Assembly (NCBI RefSeq): GCF_014836405.1
Contig: NZ_JACSQU010000001.1
Coordinates: forward strand, 682,001 to 746,000
Source: Brevundimonas guildfordensis
GTDB taxonomy: Bacteria; Pseudomonadota; Alphaproteobacteria; Caulobacterales; Caulobacteraceae
Direction: 5' to 3'
DNA length: 64,000 nt
Positions within the stretch are counted from its first letter, which is position 1. Every line of letters starts with the position of its first letter. Under the pieces are notes generated by a model. The model worked only from the letters and a program-made list of their open reading frames with translations, was not told where the DNA came from and did not search any database. Positions 7,901 through 16,698 of the stretch are shown here, piece after piece. The translations under genes and the position numbers were made by a program.

Positions 7901-9355
7901 GTGACTGATAACGCTGTGCCGCTGTGCTCGATTCTCGCTCACCACGCGGCGAGGGACCCCGCGCGCTTGGCGCTAATTATGGGTGACTTACGTCTGACCT
8001 ACGCGGAGCTGGACGCGCGCTCGACGCAGCGTGCGCGCTTCATGCAGGCTCGCGGGGTGGGGCAGGACGACTACGTCACCGTGGCTCTGCCGAACGGGCC
8101 GGACTTCTATGAGACGATCTTTGGCATCTGGAAGCTCGGGGCGACGCCGAACGTGGTGTCCGCTCGCTTGGCGCAGTTCGAGTTGGAGCACATCCTCGAC
8201 CTGGTGGGGCCGCGCCTGTTCGTAGGCCAATGCCCGCGCGAGGACATCCCCTCGGTGGACGGCGCTTTTGAGGGCTATCAGGCGCTTTCGGCCGAGCCTC
8301 TGCCGCCGGCTATCGCCAGGAATTGGAAGGCCATGACCAGCGGCGGGTCCACCGGACGGCCCAAGGTGATTGTCGACGCCATGCCTGCACAGTGGGACCC
8401 CACGGAGGGCTTCCTGCACCAGCAACCCGGCGAGGTCGTCCTGAATCCGGGGCCGCTGTATCACAACGCGCCGTTCCACTGCATCACCATGGCCATGTTC
8501 ACCGGCAACACCATTGTCGAGATGCAGAAGTTCGACGCCCAGCGGGCGCTTGATCTGATCGAGGAGCACGGCGTCAACTGGGTGACTATGGTTCCGACCA
8601 TGATGCACCGCATCTGGCAGTTGGGGCCGGAGGTGCTGGGTCGCTATAAGCTTCCGAGCCTGCGCATGATGCTGCACATGGCGGCGCCCTGCGCGCCCTG
8701 GCTCAAGGAAGCCTGGATTGACTGGTTGGGCAGCGAGCGCGTCTGGGAATACTACGGCACGACGGAGGCGACAGGCTCGACCATTATTTCGGGGACCGAC
8801 TGGCTGCAGCGCAAGGGTTCGGTGGGCAAGGTCCGTCCGGGCTATGACCTGAAAATCCTCGACGCCGATGGCCGCGAATGCGCGGTGGGCGAGGTGGGCG
8901 AGGTGTTCTTCCGGCCGGAGACCGGGCCGTCGTCGACCTACCATTACCTGGGCAGCGACTCGCGACTGATCGGCGAGTACGAGACCATGGGCGACCTCGG
9001 CAGCATGGACCCGGAAGGCTATCTGTATCTGTCGGACCGTCGGAACGACCTGATCATCTCCGGCGGCGCTAATATCTACCCGGCTGAAGTCGAGGCGGCG
9101 CTGGAAGCTCACCCTGACGTGCGCGGCAGCGCCGTGATCGGGCTGCCGCACGATGAGTGGGGTTCAGTGGTGCACGCCATCGTCCAGCCAATGGAAGGCT
9201 CGACCATCAGCGAAGAGGCCTTGATGGAGTTCGTGGGCCAAACGTTGAGCCGCTACAAGATGCCGAAACGCATTGAGTTTACGAACGAAGCGTTGCGCGA
9301 CGAGGCCGGCAAGGTCCGCCGCGCCGCGCTGCGACAGGCTCGCCTGCCTCAGTAG
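7901..9355 (+). CDS. AMP-dependent acyl/aryl-CoA ligase
   Basis: A 484-residue ANL-superfamily enzyme that activates a carboxylic acid to its CoA thioester through an acyl-AMP. Visible motifs: P-loop-like MTSGGSTGRPKVI, YYGTTEATG (A5), the hinge SDRRNDLIISGGANIYPAEV (A8), and the catalytic lysine in DEAGKVRRAAL near the C-terminus. The GTG at 7901 has GGGAGG 10 bases upstream and gives the usual N-terminus; in-frame codons upstream run through the operator and are unlikely to be translated. A strong hairpin terminator follows. Context (esterases, SDR, thiolase) suggests it activates an acid released from an ester. Exact substrate unknown. Confidence 0.87.
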   Translation: MTDNAVPLCSILAHHAARDPARLALIMGDLRLTYAELDARSTQRARFMQARGVGQDDYVTVALPNGPDFYETIFGIWKLGATPNVVSARLAQFELEHILDLVGPRLFVGQCPREDIPSVDGAFEGYQALSAEPLPPAIARNWKAMTSGGSTGRPKVIVDAMPAQWDPTEGFLHQQPGEVVLNPGPLYHNAPFHCITMAMFTGNTIVEMQKFDAQRALDLIEEHGVNWVTMVPTMMHRIWQLGPEVLGRYKLPSLRMMLHMAAPCAPWLKEAWIDWLGSERVWEYYGTTEATGSTIISGTDWLQRKGSVGKVRPGYDLKILDADGRECAVGEVGEVFFRPETGPSSTYHYLGSDSRLIGEYETMGDLGSMDPEGYLYLSDRRNDLIISGGANIYPAEVEAALEAHPDVRGSAVIGLPHDEWGSVVHAIVQPMEGSTISEEALMEFVGQTLSRYKMPKRIEFTNEALRDEAGKVRRAALRQARLPQ

Positions 9356-9393
9356 GTCTCCCAGAGGAGAGGGACGTCCCGAACGCCGCATGG

Positions 9394-9430
9394 ACGCGCC
9401 TCAGCTTGCCTGGGGCGCGTTCCTTTTCTT
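9394..9430 (+). terminator. Rho-independent terminator of the acyl-CoA ligase gene
   Basis: ACGCGCC (9394-9400) pairs with GGCGCGT (9414-9420); a T-G pair and CAG/CTG plus a closing G-C extend the stem inward, leaving the 5-base loop CTTGC. It is followed by TTCCTTTTCTT. The stem overlaps the 3' end of the convergent TetR gene, whose stop is at 9401-9403. Confidence 0.75.
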
Positions 9431-10123
9431 GCTGGCGGCGAAGACGGCGGCGAAGCCCGCAGCCATGAAGGTGACGAAACGCTCCCGCACGGCTTGAAAG
9501 TCGTCCGAACTGCAAGCGCCGTTCGACAGGCGATCAATGCGGCCCGTGCGCGACAGGATGAGCGTGTAGGCCCCGGACGTCAGTTGAAAGCACCAGAAGA
9601 GATCTTCGTCCGTGACATCGGGAACGGCCTTCTTCAGCAGCTCGATCAGGCGCAGTACCAGGGGATCGAAATACTCGTCCATCAGCTCGGTGCCATAGCC
9701 GGGAGCATTGTTGACCTGCGCGAAGATGCGGCCAAAGCTGCGCCAGCCCTCCTCGCCGTGGATATAGGCGTCGAAGGCGTTGTCGTAGAACGCGCGCAGG
9801 GCCCCCTCGACGGTCACATTGTCGCCGACGGTCTTGGCGTAATCGTCCAGACCAGCGATACGCGCCGACACCGCCAACTTAACCCGCCGCTCCCAGACGG
9901 CCTCGAACAATGATTGCTTGCCGTCGTGGTAGTAGTGAATCAGGGCCGGGTGGATGCCCATGGCGTCGGCGACATCCTTGATGGTCACGCCGAAATAGCC
10001 GCGTTGAGAGAATAGATCCTCAGCCGTATCGAGAATCAGCTTTTCGGTCGCTGCACGCTGTTCTGCGCGAGAGCGGCGGACCTTTTTCTCAGGCGTGGTG
10101 GCCATTTGGGCTGAGATCTCCAT
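9401..10123 (-). CDS. TetR/AcrR family transcriptional regulator
   Basis: A 240-residue regulator with a basic N-terminal tail (TTPEKKVRRSRAEQRAATEK) and a TetR helix-turn-helix: AEDLFSQRGYFGVTIKDVAD followed by AMGIHPALIHYYHDGKQSLF. The C-terminal ligand domain (about residues 90-225) is all-helical and family-specific, so the effector is unknown. It is convergent with the acyl-CoA ligase and divergent from the TonB receptor operon. Palindromes at 7817-7846 and 10243-10266, plus a degraded one at 10204-10228 by its own promoter, suggest that it represses the ligase gene, the receptor operon and possibly itself. Confidence 0.9.
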   Translation of the reverse strand: MEISAQMATTPEKKVRRSRAEQRAATEKLILDTAEDLFSQRGYFGVTIKDVADAMGIHPALIHYYHDGKQSLFEAVWERRVKLAVSARIAGLDDYAKTVGDNVTVEGALRAFYDNAFDAYIHGEEGWRSFGRIFAQVNNAPGYGTELMDEYFDPLVLRLIELLKKAVPDVTDEDLFWCFQLTSGAYTLILSRTGRIDRLSNGACSSDDFQAVRERFVTFMAAGFAAVFAASKKRNAPQAS

Positions 10124-10203
10124 TAGAGGGCTCGAGGGCGCACCTGCTTAAAAGCCGACACGTCCGAGAGGCTGGCGCGATAGAAAGACACGAATAACAC
10201 GCA

Positions 10204-10228
10204 TTTCATTTAGCCGCGAAAAAATGAA
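10204..10228. promoter_or_regulatory. Degenerate operator-like repeat near the TetR gene promoter
   Basis: TTTCATTTAG at 10204-10213 repeats the half-site of the two better palindromes, and AATGAA at 10223-10228 is the opposite outer arm; the centre (CCGCG) does not match. It sits about 80 bases upstream of the TetR start and 15 bases upstream of the better site, so it may be an accessory or autoregulatory site. Confidence 0.45.
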
Positions 10229-10229
10229 C

Positions 10230-10258
10230 TTGACGATAAAGTTTCATTTAGTGCTAAG
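10230..10258 (+). promoter_or_regulatory. Candidate sigma-70-type promoter of the TonB receptor operon
   Basis: TTGACG at 10230-10235 is a good -35 element; 17 bases downstream, GCTAAG at 10253-10258 is a weaker -10. The -10 lies inside the palindrome at 10243-10266, so a bound repressor would block RNA polymerase. The call is by eye; no transcription start is known. Confidence 0.4.
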
Positions 10259-10266
10259 TGAATGAA
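10243..10266. promoter_or_regulatory. Palindromic operator upstream of the TonB receptor operon
   Basis: TTCATTTAGTGC (10243-10254) faces TAAGTGAATGAA (10255-10266). It matches the 7817-7846 palindrome in TTCATTTAG-N-GCTAAGT-N-AATGAA, differing only at the two N positions across this core. Its overlap with the candidate -10 fits a repressor operator for the neighbouring TetR protein. Confidence 0.7.
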
Positions 10267-10331
10267 TGAGTGGCTCGCCGACGCGGGGGCCATGAAGCTA
10301 GAGCGGCCGAAGTCGCCATCGGGAGGTCAAA

Positions 10332-12956
10332 TTGAAAGTCGTTCGTCACTCGACGAAGCGCGCGGCCGTGTGCGGCGCTTCTCTGCTCACCATCATGCTG
10401 GCGGCCGGCCAGGTTCAGGCCCAAGAGGCCGGTCCTGACGAAGAGGCCGTCGCTGTCGATGAGATCATCGTCACGGGGACGAGCATCCGCGGCGTGCCCC
10501 CGGTAGGCTCCAATCTCATCGGCGTGAGCCGCGCGGATGTCGAGCGTCTCGGTGCGGCCAACACGCCCGATATTCTGGCGTCCGTGCCTCAGCTGAACAG
10601 CTTCAACACGGCGCCTGTGGCGGCCAGCGGCGGTTTCGGCACCTTTGCGCCGGGCATGCGCGGCCTGCCGTCCAGCGCCACCCTGCCGCTGATGAACGGT
10701 CACCGTCTGGTGGCGGCCGCAGCCAACGACACCGCGCCTGACTATCCGCTGATCCCGGCTCTGGCCATCGAGCGGGTCGAGGTCGTGGCCGACGGCGCGT
10801 CTTCTATCTACGGCTCCGACGCTGTGACGGGCGTGGTCAACTTCATCACGCGCCGCCGTGTTGACGGCGTCGAGGCGAGCGCCAACTACGGTGTGGGCGA
10901 CGCCTATTATCAAGGCCACTTCGGCGTGCTGGCCGGCAAGACGTTCGAGCGCGGCTCGGCGCTGATCGCTTATCAGTACACCCAGAACGACAGCATCACC
11001 GGCGGCGACCGCGACTATCGTACGCAGGACTTCACCAAGCAGGGCGGTCTGGATGCGCGGGCGGTCAACTGCCCGACGCCGAACGTGCTGTACGATACGA
11101 GCTTCTACGCCGTGTATCATGCCGCGCCGGGCCTGGTCGCCGGCACCAAGAACTATTGCGACAACGGCGCAGTGGTCGATCTCTACCCCTCGACCGAGCT
11201 GCACAGCCTCTTCGCGTCGGGCGAATATCTCGTCTCGGACAAGATCCGCCTGTGGGGCGAGGCGCTCTATGCCGACCGCCACGACGAAATGCGCGTGGGG
11301 CTGCCGGTTCAATCGGTGGCGATGAGCGCCGCCAATCCCTTCTTCCGAGGTCCGGCGGGGGGCGCGGCCAATGTCGCCTTCGTGTTGTTCCGCCCGGACA
11401 ACATCGTCGGCGCCGACCACTTCATCAACAGTGACGACAAGCAGGTCTTCAACGGCTCGGTGGGCGTTGATTTCCAACTGCCGCGCGAGTTTGAGCTGAC
11501 GCTGGGCGGCACCTTCGGCCGGACGGACAACGACGCCTATATTCCAGCCATCAACACCGCCGCGATCACGGCGGCCGGATTCGGCGTCACGACGGCGACG
11601 GCGCTGGATCCCTTCGGCGATGGCACGTCCGAAGCGGTCAAACAGGCGATCCTCGCCAATGCGGCGACGGCGGTGGGCATCACCCAGGATATGGACATGG
11701 CCTCGGCCCGTCTGAGCGGTCCGCTGTTCGAGCTGCCCGGCGGCACGATGAAAATCGCCCTGGGCGCCGAATACCGCAAGGAAACCTTTGAGCAGCGCGG
11801 GGTCGTCGGGGCTTCTCCGGTGCCCGAAAAGCTCGACCGCGATATCAGCTCGTTCTACGGCGAAATCTTCGCCCCGCTCGTCAGCGAGGCCAACGCCCTG
11901 CCGCTGGTGCAGAAGCTGTCGTTGTCGCTGTCGGGCCGCTACGACAAATACAGCGACTTCGGCGAGACCTCGAACCCGAAGATCGGCGTAAACTGGACCC
12001 CTGCAAACGGTCTGGACCTGCGCGCCTCTTACGGCCAATCGTTCCGTGCGCCGGGCATGCGCCAGATCGGCGCGACGGTCGGGGCATACTATCTGGATGC
12101 GGCCACTTCAGTTGTCGGCGCCAACGACCCGACGCGCGGCCCTAATCAGGTCGCCACCATCTATCTGCTGGGCGGGAACAAGAACCTGCAGCCGGAAGAG
12201 GCTGAAACCTGGTCGCTGGGCGCGGACTGGACGCCATCCTTCGCACCCAACTTCAAGGCCAGCGTCACCTACTACAACATCGAGTACATCAACACGATCG
12301 GCGTGCCATCGGCCGCCATGGTCTTCACCGATCCGACCTTCTCAAAGGTCATCCATCGCGACCCGACCCCGAGCGAGCTTCAGGCCCTGCTGGCAGGCCA
12401 TGTGAACGTCAACGTTCCCTCGGCGATCCCGGCGGCCGTGAACTTCCTCGACCTGCGCCTCAACAACTTCGGGATGCGCAGCACCGACGGTCTGGACATG
12501 TTCTTCCGCTACAACTGGCCGACCGATTTCGGGCTGGTCTATGCGGACCTGTCGGCCAACTACATCCTGAACTACGACGTCAAACAGACGCCGAATTCGG
12601 CTGTGGCCGACAGCCTGGACCTGGGCATTCCGCAAACGACGGCGCGCTTCACCCTCGGCGCCGACGTGGGCGACTGGAGCGTGGCGAGCTTCGTCAACTT
12701 CCGCGGCGAATACACCAACAACTACGCCACCCCGACCGGCGTGGCCCAGTACACGTCGTCGCCGTACGTGACGGTCGACCTGCGCGTGTCCTGGACCCTG
12801 CCCGACGCCGGCTGGTCGCAAGGCATGACGGCCTCGCTTCAGGTCAATGACCTGCTGGACGAGACCCCGCCTTACTTCCCGGCCACCGACGGCATCGGCG
12901 GGGCCTACAACCCCATCGGTCGTTTCATTGCGCTGAACCTGCGCAAAAAGTTCTAA
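10332..12956 (+). CDS. TonB-dependent outer-membrane receptor
   Basis: An 874-residue receptor for energy-driven uptake across the outer membrane. It has a signal peptide (basic start, hydrophobic LLTIMLAAGQ, cleavage after VQA near residue 33), a TonB-box-like VDEIIVTGTS, a plug domain containing GMRGLPSSATLPLMNGHRL and VEVVADGASSIYGSDAVTGV, a 22-strand barrel region, and a terminal aromatic residue (NLRKKF). The TTG start at 10332 has GGGAGG (10321-10326) five bases upstream. It is first in a six-gene operon with two esterases, a transporter, an SDR and a thiolase, so it probably imports the ester that they degrade. It is not an obvious siderophore or vitamin B12 receptor. Confidence 0.92.
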   Translation: MKVVRHSTKRAAVCGASLLTIMLAAGQVQAQEAGPDEEAVAVDEIIVTGTSIRGVPPVGSNLIGVSRADVERLGAANTPDILASVPQLNSFNTAPVAASGGFGTFAPGMRGLPSSATLPLMNGHRLVAAAANDTAPDYPLIPALAIERVEVVADGASSIYGSDAVTGVVNFITRRRVDGVEASANYGVGDAYYQGHFGVLAGKTFERGSALIAYQYTQNDSITGGDRDYRTQDFTKQGGLDARAVNCPTPNVLYDTSFYAVYHAAPGLVAGTKNYCDNGAVVDLYPSTELHSLFASGEYLVSDKIRLWGEALYADRHDEMRVGLPVQSVAMSAANPFFRGPAGGAANVAFVLFRPDNIVGADHFINSDDKQVFNGSVGVDFQLPREFELTLGGTFGRTDNDAYIPAINTAAITAAGFGVTTATALDPFGDGTSEAVKQAILANAATAVGITQDMDMASARLSGPLFELPGGTMKIALGAEYRKETFEQRGVVGASPVPEKLDRDISSFYGEIFAPLVSEANALPLVQKLSLSLSGRYDKYSDFGETSNPKIGVNWTPANGLDLRASYGQSFRAPGMRQIGATVGAYYLDAATSVVGANDPTRGPNQVATIYLLGGNKNLQPEEAETWSLGADWTPSFAPNFKASVTYYNIEYINTIGVPSAAMVFTDPTFSKVIHRDPTPSELQALLAGHVNVNVPSAIPAAVNFLDLRLNNFGMRSTDGLDMFFRYNWPTDFGLVYADLSANYILNYDVKQTPNSAVADSLDLGIPQTTARFTLGADVGDWSVASFVNFRGEYTNNYATPTGVAQYTSSPYVTVDLRVSWTLPDAGWSQGMTASLQVNDLLDETPPYFPATDGIGGAYNPIGRFIALNLRKKF

Positions 12957-12977
12957 GCAGCGACCCGTGGTAGCGTG

Positions 12978-14240
12978 ATGAGTCATGAAGCACTTGCCCG
13001 TTCTCTGGGCTTTGATCCGGAGGCCCTGAAGGCCGTACGCCCGAAACTGCAGGCCTTCGTCGATCGCGGCGAACTGGCCGGGATGGTGGCGCTGGCCTCG
13101 CGTAACGGGCAGGTCTTCTATGAGGAGCAGATCGGCTGGCAGGACCGCGAGGCTGAAAAGCCGATGCGTCCGGACAGCCAGTTCCGCATCGCCTCGATGA
13201 GCAAGCCGGTGACCTCGGTCCTGGCCATGATGCTGGTCGAGGAGGGTCTGATCGCCCTCGAGGATCCGGTCACGCGCTGGATCCCCGAGCTGGCCGATCG
13301 TCAGGTTCTGCTCGACCCGGCCGGGCCGCTGGACCAGACCGAGCCCGCTCATCGCGACATCACGGTCGAGGACCTTCTGACCCACCGTTCCGGGCTGGCC
13401 TATGCGCCCTTCTCCGAAGGGCCCATCCAGGCGGCATATAATGCGGCGCTGGGGGATCCCGGCATCAATGAGAAATCGGTCGATGAATGGCTGGCGGGGC
13501 TGGGGACGCTGCCGCTGTCATGCCAGCCGGGGCACCATTTCCACTATGGGCATTCGACCGAGGTTCTCGGCTTCCTGATCGGCCGCGTGCTCGGCGTTTC
13601 TGTGCGCGAGGCGATGCTTGAGAAGGTGCTGCATCCGCTGGGGATGATGGACACCGACTTCTGGCTGCCGACAGACAAGCTGGATCGTCTGGCCGGCCTC
13701 TATGCCTATCAGGAGGGCGTGGATGGACTGGCGAGGGTGGACATCCCTGTCTTCGAGGCCCCGCCCGAATATACGCCTGCGGGCGGCGGACTGGTGTCGA
13801 CGGCTCCGGACTATCACCGTTTCGTTCGCATGCTGCTGAACGGCGGCGAGCTGGACGGCGTTCGTCTGCTCAAGCCCGAGACGGTCGAGCTGATGCTGAC
13901 CAACCGCCTGACGCCGGAACAGCGGAAGTATCAGTTCGCAGGCATGGACCTGTGGACCAAGTCAGGCTTCGGCCTGGGTCTGGCGATCACCGAGGACCTG
14001 ACCGACAACCCTTATGGATACGGCGAAGTCGGCAGCTTCACCTGGCCGGGCGTGTTCGGCACATGGTGGCAGGCTGATCCGGCCAACGACATGGTGATGA
14101 TCTTCCTGATCCAGCACCAGGTCCCGGTTTCGGCCAACAGCGGTTCAACGATCGCCACGGGGCGCGGGGCCGCAGGGCGCAAGGCCTTGCCGGTGTTCCA
14201 GCAAGGCATCTATGGCGCACTCGACGGGGCAGGGCGCTAG
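12978..14240 (+). CDS. Serine hydrolase of the beta-lactamase/family VIII esterase fold
   Basis: A 420-residue protein with the class C beta-lactamase/EstB fold: SxxK nucleophile motif S73-M-S-K76 in FRIASMSKPVTS, a Tyr motif in HFHYGHSTEVLGFL, and the WPGVFGTWW segment near the C-terminus where the KTG box would be. The absence of a true KTG and the WxG motif point to an esterase rather than a beta-lactamase. No signal peptide is seen, so cytoplasmic action is likely. ATG 12978 is preferred over the adjoining GTG 12975; it lies 21 bases after the TonB receptor gene, in the same operon. Confidence 0.85.
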   Translation: MSHEALARSLGFDPEALKAVRPKLQAFVDRGELAGMVALASRNGQVFYEEQIGWQDREAEKPMRPDSQFRIASMSKPVTSVLAMMLVEEGLIALEDPVTRWIPELADRQVLLDPAGPLDQTEPAHRDITVEDLLTHRSGLAYAPFSEGPIQAAYNAALGDPGINEKSVDEWLAGLGTLPLSCQPGHHFHYGHSTEVLGFLIGRVLGVSVREAMLEKVLHPLGMMDTDFWLPTDKLDRLAGLYAYQEGVDGLARVDIPVFEAPPEYTPAGGGLVSTAPDYHRFVRMLLNGGELDGVRLLKPETVELMLTNRLTPEQRKYQFAGMDLWTKSGFGLGLAITEDLTDNPYGYGEVGSFTWPGVFGTWWQADPANDMVMIFLIQHQVPVSANSGSTIATGRGAAGRKALPVFQQGIYGALDGAGR

Positions 14241-14288
14241 GGCGCGCTCAGGCCGTTGAGTTCGGGGCGTAAGCATGTGGGGAGCGGC

Positions 14289-15749
14289 ATGAGCCATCCA
14301 AGTAGTCCAGCGACGGGGGCCGCGCTGCGCAGCCAGCCCCTCACGCGCGTCTTCAAACTCACCTACGGTTCGGGAGCCCTGGCCGACGGCATTGTCGTCG
14401 CCGGTTTCGGCTTCTTCCTGCTGTTCTTCCTCACCGCCGTCTGCGGCATGAGCGGCACTATGGCCGGGTTGGCCAAGATGATCGCTCTGCTGGTGGACGG
14501 GGTGGCCGATCCGGCCATCGGCCTGGCCAGCGACCGGCTGAAATCCCGCTATGGCCGCCGCGTGCCCTTCATGGCGTTGGGTCTCATTCCCTTCGTCCTG
14601 TCGTTCGGCCTGTTGTTTTCCATGCCGGAGAGCCTGACCGGGGCGGCGCAGTTCATCTACGCCACCGTCTGCCTGGTGGTGCTGCGGGTCTCCTTGTCCG
14701 GTTTCGTGCTGCCCTACACCGCTGTCGGCGCCGAGGTCACCGACAACCACACGGAGCGGGCCAGCATCGTGGCCTATCGTCTGTCGTTCCAGAACGCCGG
14801 CATCCTGCTCGGCGTGGTCCTGGGTCTGGGCGTCTTCATGTCCGGCGCTACGGGGATGCTGGAGCGCGAGAACTATGTCCCGTTCGGCTGGACCTGCGCC
14901 TTCGCCATGTTCCTGGCCGGCATGATCGCCATTCGTTCGGTCTGGTCGGTCCAGCCCCGCCTGCACGGGCCTGAGGAGAGCAAGGAAAACCTGCTGCTCG
15001 GCTTCTTCCGCGAGATGAAGGAGTTGAAGCGCAACCGCTCCTTCATGCTGCTGTTCGGAACGGTGCTGCTGTATTTTCTGGCCTATTCGACCCATTCGTC
15101 GCTGGCCCTGCATTCCAGCCGCTACTTCTGGGGGCTGGATACGACGGCTATCCAGATGATCCTGCTGAGCGCCTGTCTGGGGCCAGTCCTGGGGGCGCCG
15201 CTCAGCACGCTGATCCTGCGTCGCATGGAAAAGCGCACCCTGTCGCTGATCGCCTATTTCGCCATTGCGATCCTGCTGTTCTGGCCGCCGCTTTATCAGG
15301 TCCTGTCGCCGGTGAAGCTCACGCCGGACGCGGCGGCTATCGTGCTGCTGATCAACGGCATGCTCATGGGCACGGCCATCATGGTCGGGGGCGTGGGCTT
15401 CCAGTCGATGATGGCCGACACCGCGGACGAGCATGAGTATCTGTTCGGCGTGCGCCGCGAAGGGCTGTTCTTCTCGGGCCTGACGCTGGCGTTCAAGGCG
15501 GCGTCGGGCGTCGGGGGCCTGATCGCCGGGGTCGCGCTGGACCTGATCCGCTTCCCGACGGACATCGCTTCGCGTCCGGATCTGGTCATCCCGAGCGAGG
15601 TTCTGACCAAGCTGGCGCTGGCGTCCGGTCCGCTGCCCGCCCTGATCGCCTTCCTCGCGCCGCTCTTCCTGTTTGGCTATCGTCTGACACGCAAGCGCCA
15701 CGCGGAAATCATCGCCGCTCTGGACGCCCGCAAGGCCGGCGCCGAGTGA
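14289..15749 (+). CDS. MFS transporter, GPH (glycoside-pentoside-hexuronide):cation symporter type
   Basis: A 486-residue inner-membrane protein with about 12 hydrophobic segments. DGVADPAIGLASDRLKSRYG followed by RRVPFMALG is the MelB/GPH signature between helices 2 and 3. ATG 14289 is preceded by GGGGAG (14279-14284) at four bases, so in-frame codons from 14256 are excluded. Within this operon it probably carries the compound, or its hydrolysis product, from periplasm to cytoplasm after TonB-driven uptake. GPH members outside classical sugar uptake are often found in catabolic clusters, so the substrate need not be a sugar. Confidence 0.85.
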   Translation: MSHPSSPATGAALRSQPLTRVFKLTYGSGALADGIVVAGFGFFLLFFLTAVCGMSGTMAGLAKMIALLVDGVADPAIGLASDRLKSRYGRRVPFMALGLIPFVLSFGLLFSMPESLTGAAQFIYATVCLVVLRVSLSGFVLPYTAVGAEVTDNHTERASIVAYRLSFQNAGILLGVVLGLGVFMSGATGMLERENYVPFGWTCAFAMFLAGMIAIRSVWSVQPRLHGPEESKENLLLGFFREMKELKRNRSFMLLFGTVLLYFLAYSTHSSLALHSSRYFWGLDTTAIQMILLSACLGPVLGAPLSTLILRRMEKRTLSLIAYFAIAILLFWPPLYQVLSPVKLTPDAAAIVLLINGMLMGTAIMVGGVGFQSMMADTADEHEYLFGVRREGLFFSGLTLAFKAASGVGGLIAGVALDLIRFPTDIASRPDLVIPSEVLTKLALASGPLPALIAFLAPLFLFGYRLTRKRHAEIIAALDARKAGAE

Positions 15750-15753
15750 CGGC

Positions 15754-15789
15754 GCGGCCAGCCAGTCGGGGGGGCTGGCTGGCCGCTTT
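15754..15789 (+). terminator. Strong intercistronic hairpin between MFS and SDR genes
   Basis: GCGGCCAGCCAG (15754-15765) pairs perfectly with CTGGCTGGCCGC (15775-15786), a 12-bp stem with a 9-base loop, followed by TTT. It lies inside the presumed operon, five bases after the MFS stop and 22 bases before the SDR start. It may act as a partial terminator or as an mRNA-stabilising element that sets different levels of the upstream and downstream genes. Confidence 0.6.
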
Positions 15790-15808
15790 ACGACAACGGA
15801 GAATGCTC

Positions 15809-16690
15809 ATGATCAGACTCGACGGCCAGGTAGCCATTGTGACCGGCGCCGGCGGCGGCCTGGGTCGCGCCCACGCCCTGTTGCTGGCCAAGCGCGGAGC
15901 CAAGGTGGTCGTCAACGACATGGGCGCCGGCGCGGACGCGGTCGTGGCCGAGATCAAGGCCGCTGGCGGCGAGGCGATGGCGGCCATCGGCTCCGTCACG
16001 GACGAGGCCTTCATCAACGCCATGGTCAAGACGGCTCATGAGCAATGGGGCCGGATCGATATTCTGGTGAACAACGCCGGCATCCTGCGCGACAAGAGCT
16101 TCGGCAAGATGGACCTCGACTCGTTCCGCCTGATCCTTGATGTCCATGTCATGGGTTCGGTCATTCCGACCAAGGCGGTCTGGGAGATCATGCGGGCCCA
16201 GAACTATGGTCGGATCGTCATGACCAGCTCGTCGTCGGGCATTTTCGGCAATTTCGGCCAGGCCAACTACAGCGCCGCCAAGATGGCCGTGGTCGGATTC
16301 ATGCAGACGCTGGGGCTGGAAGGCGAGCGCTACAACATCCGCGTCAACGCGCTGGCGCCGACCGCCGCCACGCAGATGATGGAAGGTCTGATGCCTCAGG
16401 AGACGGTGGACCTGATCCGGCCCGAGTTTGTTTCGCCGGCCGTGCTGGCGCTTGTGCACGCCGATGCGCCCAACCGCACCATCATCTGCGCCGGAGCCAA
16501 GAGCTTTGAGGCCGCCCGCATCTCCATGACGCGCGGCATCCACGTGCCGGCCGATGCCGACGATATCGCCGAGATCCTGGTCGAACGGTTTGACGAGCTG
16601 ATCGACCCGGCCGACGATATCGTCCCGCATCAGGCCTTTGACCAATCGAAGCTGGAACTGGGCAAGGCCGGTTTCGGCCCCGGTATCTGA
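15809..16690 (+). CDS. Short-chain dehydrogenase/reductase, 17beta-HSD4/hydroxyacyl-CoA dehydrogenase-like
   Basis: A 293-residue classical SDR: cofactor motif TGAGGGLG (residues 12-19), NNAG (88-91), catalytic Ser around 140-143, and Tyr154/Lys158 in YSAAK. The sequence resembles the dehydrogenase domain of peroxisomal multifunctional enzyme type 2 (17beta-HSD4), whose bacterial relatives oxidise 3-hydroxyacyl-CoA. That fits the thiolase two genes downstream. ATG 15809 has GGAGA seven bases upstream; ATG 15803 is too close to it. The stop is followed eight bases later by the carboxylesterase gene. Confidence 0.87.
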   Translation: MIRLDGQVAIVTGAGGGLGRAHALLLAKRGAKVVVNDMGAGADAVVAEIKAAGGEAMAAIGSVTDEAFINAMVKTAHEQWGRIDILVNNAGILRDKSFGKMDLDSFRLILDVHVMGSVIPTKAVWEIMRAQNYGRIVMTSSSSGIFGNFGQANYSAAKMAVVGFMQTLGLEGERYNIRVNALAPTAATQMMEGLMPQETVDLIRPEFVSPAVLALVHADAPNRTIICAGAKSFEAARISMTRGIHVPADADDIAEILVERFDELIDPADDIVPHQAFDQSKLELGKAGFGPGI

Positions 16691-16698
16691 GGGTGCAG

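Noticed and set aside
10254-12038. A 594-codon minus-strand frame opposite the TonB receptor gene
   Set aside because: Shadow of the receptor coding frame; no signature, and it runs over the operator region.
12978-14240. Beta-lactamase resistance gene
   Set aside because: The SxxK fold is shared, but there is no KTG box, no signal peptide, and the operon context is catabolic; a family VIII esterase is more likely.
14145-15701. A 518-codon minus-strand frame opposite the GPH transporter gene
   Set aside because: Gln/Arg/His-rich antisense translation of membrane helices; not a protein family.
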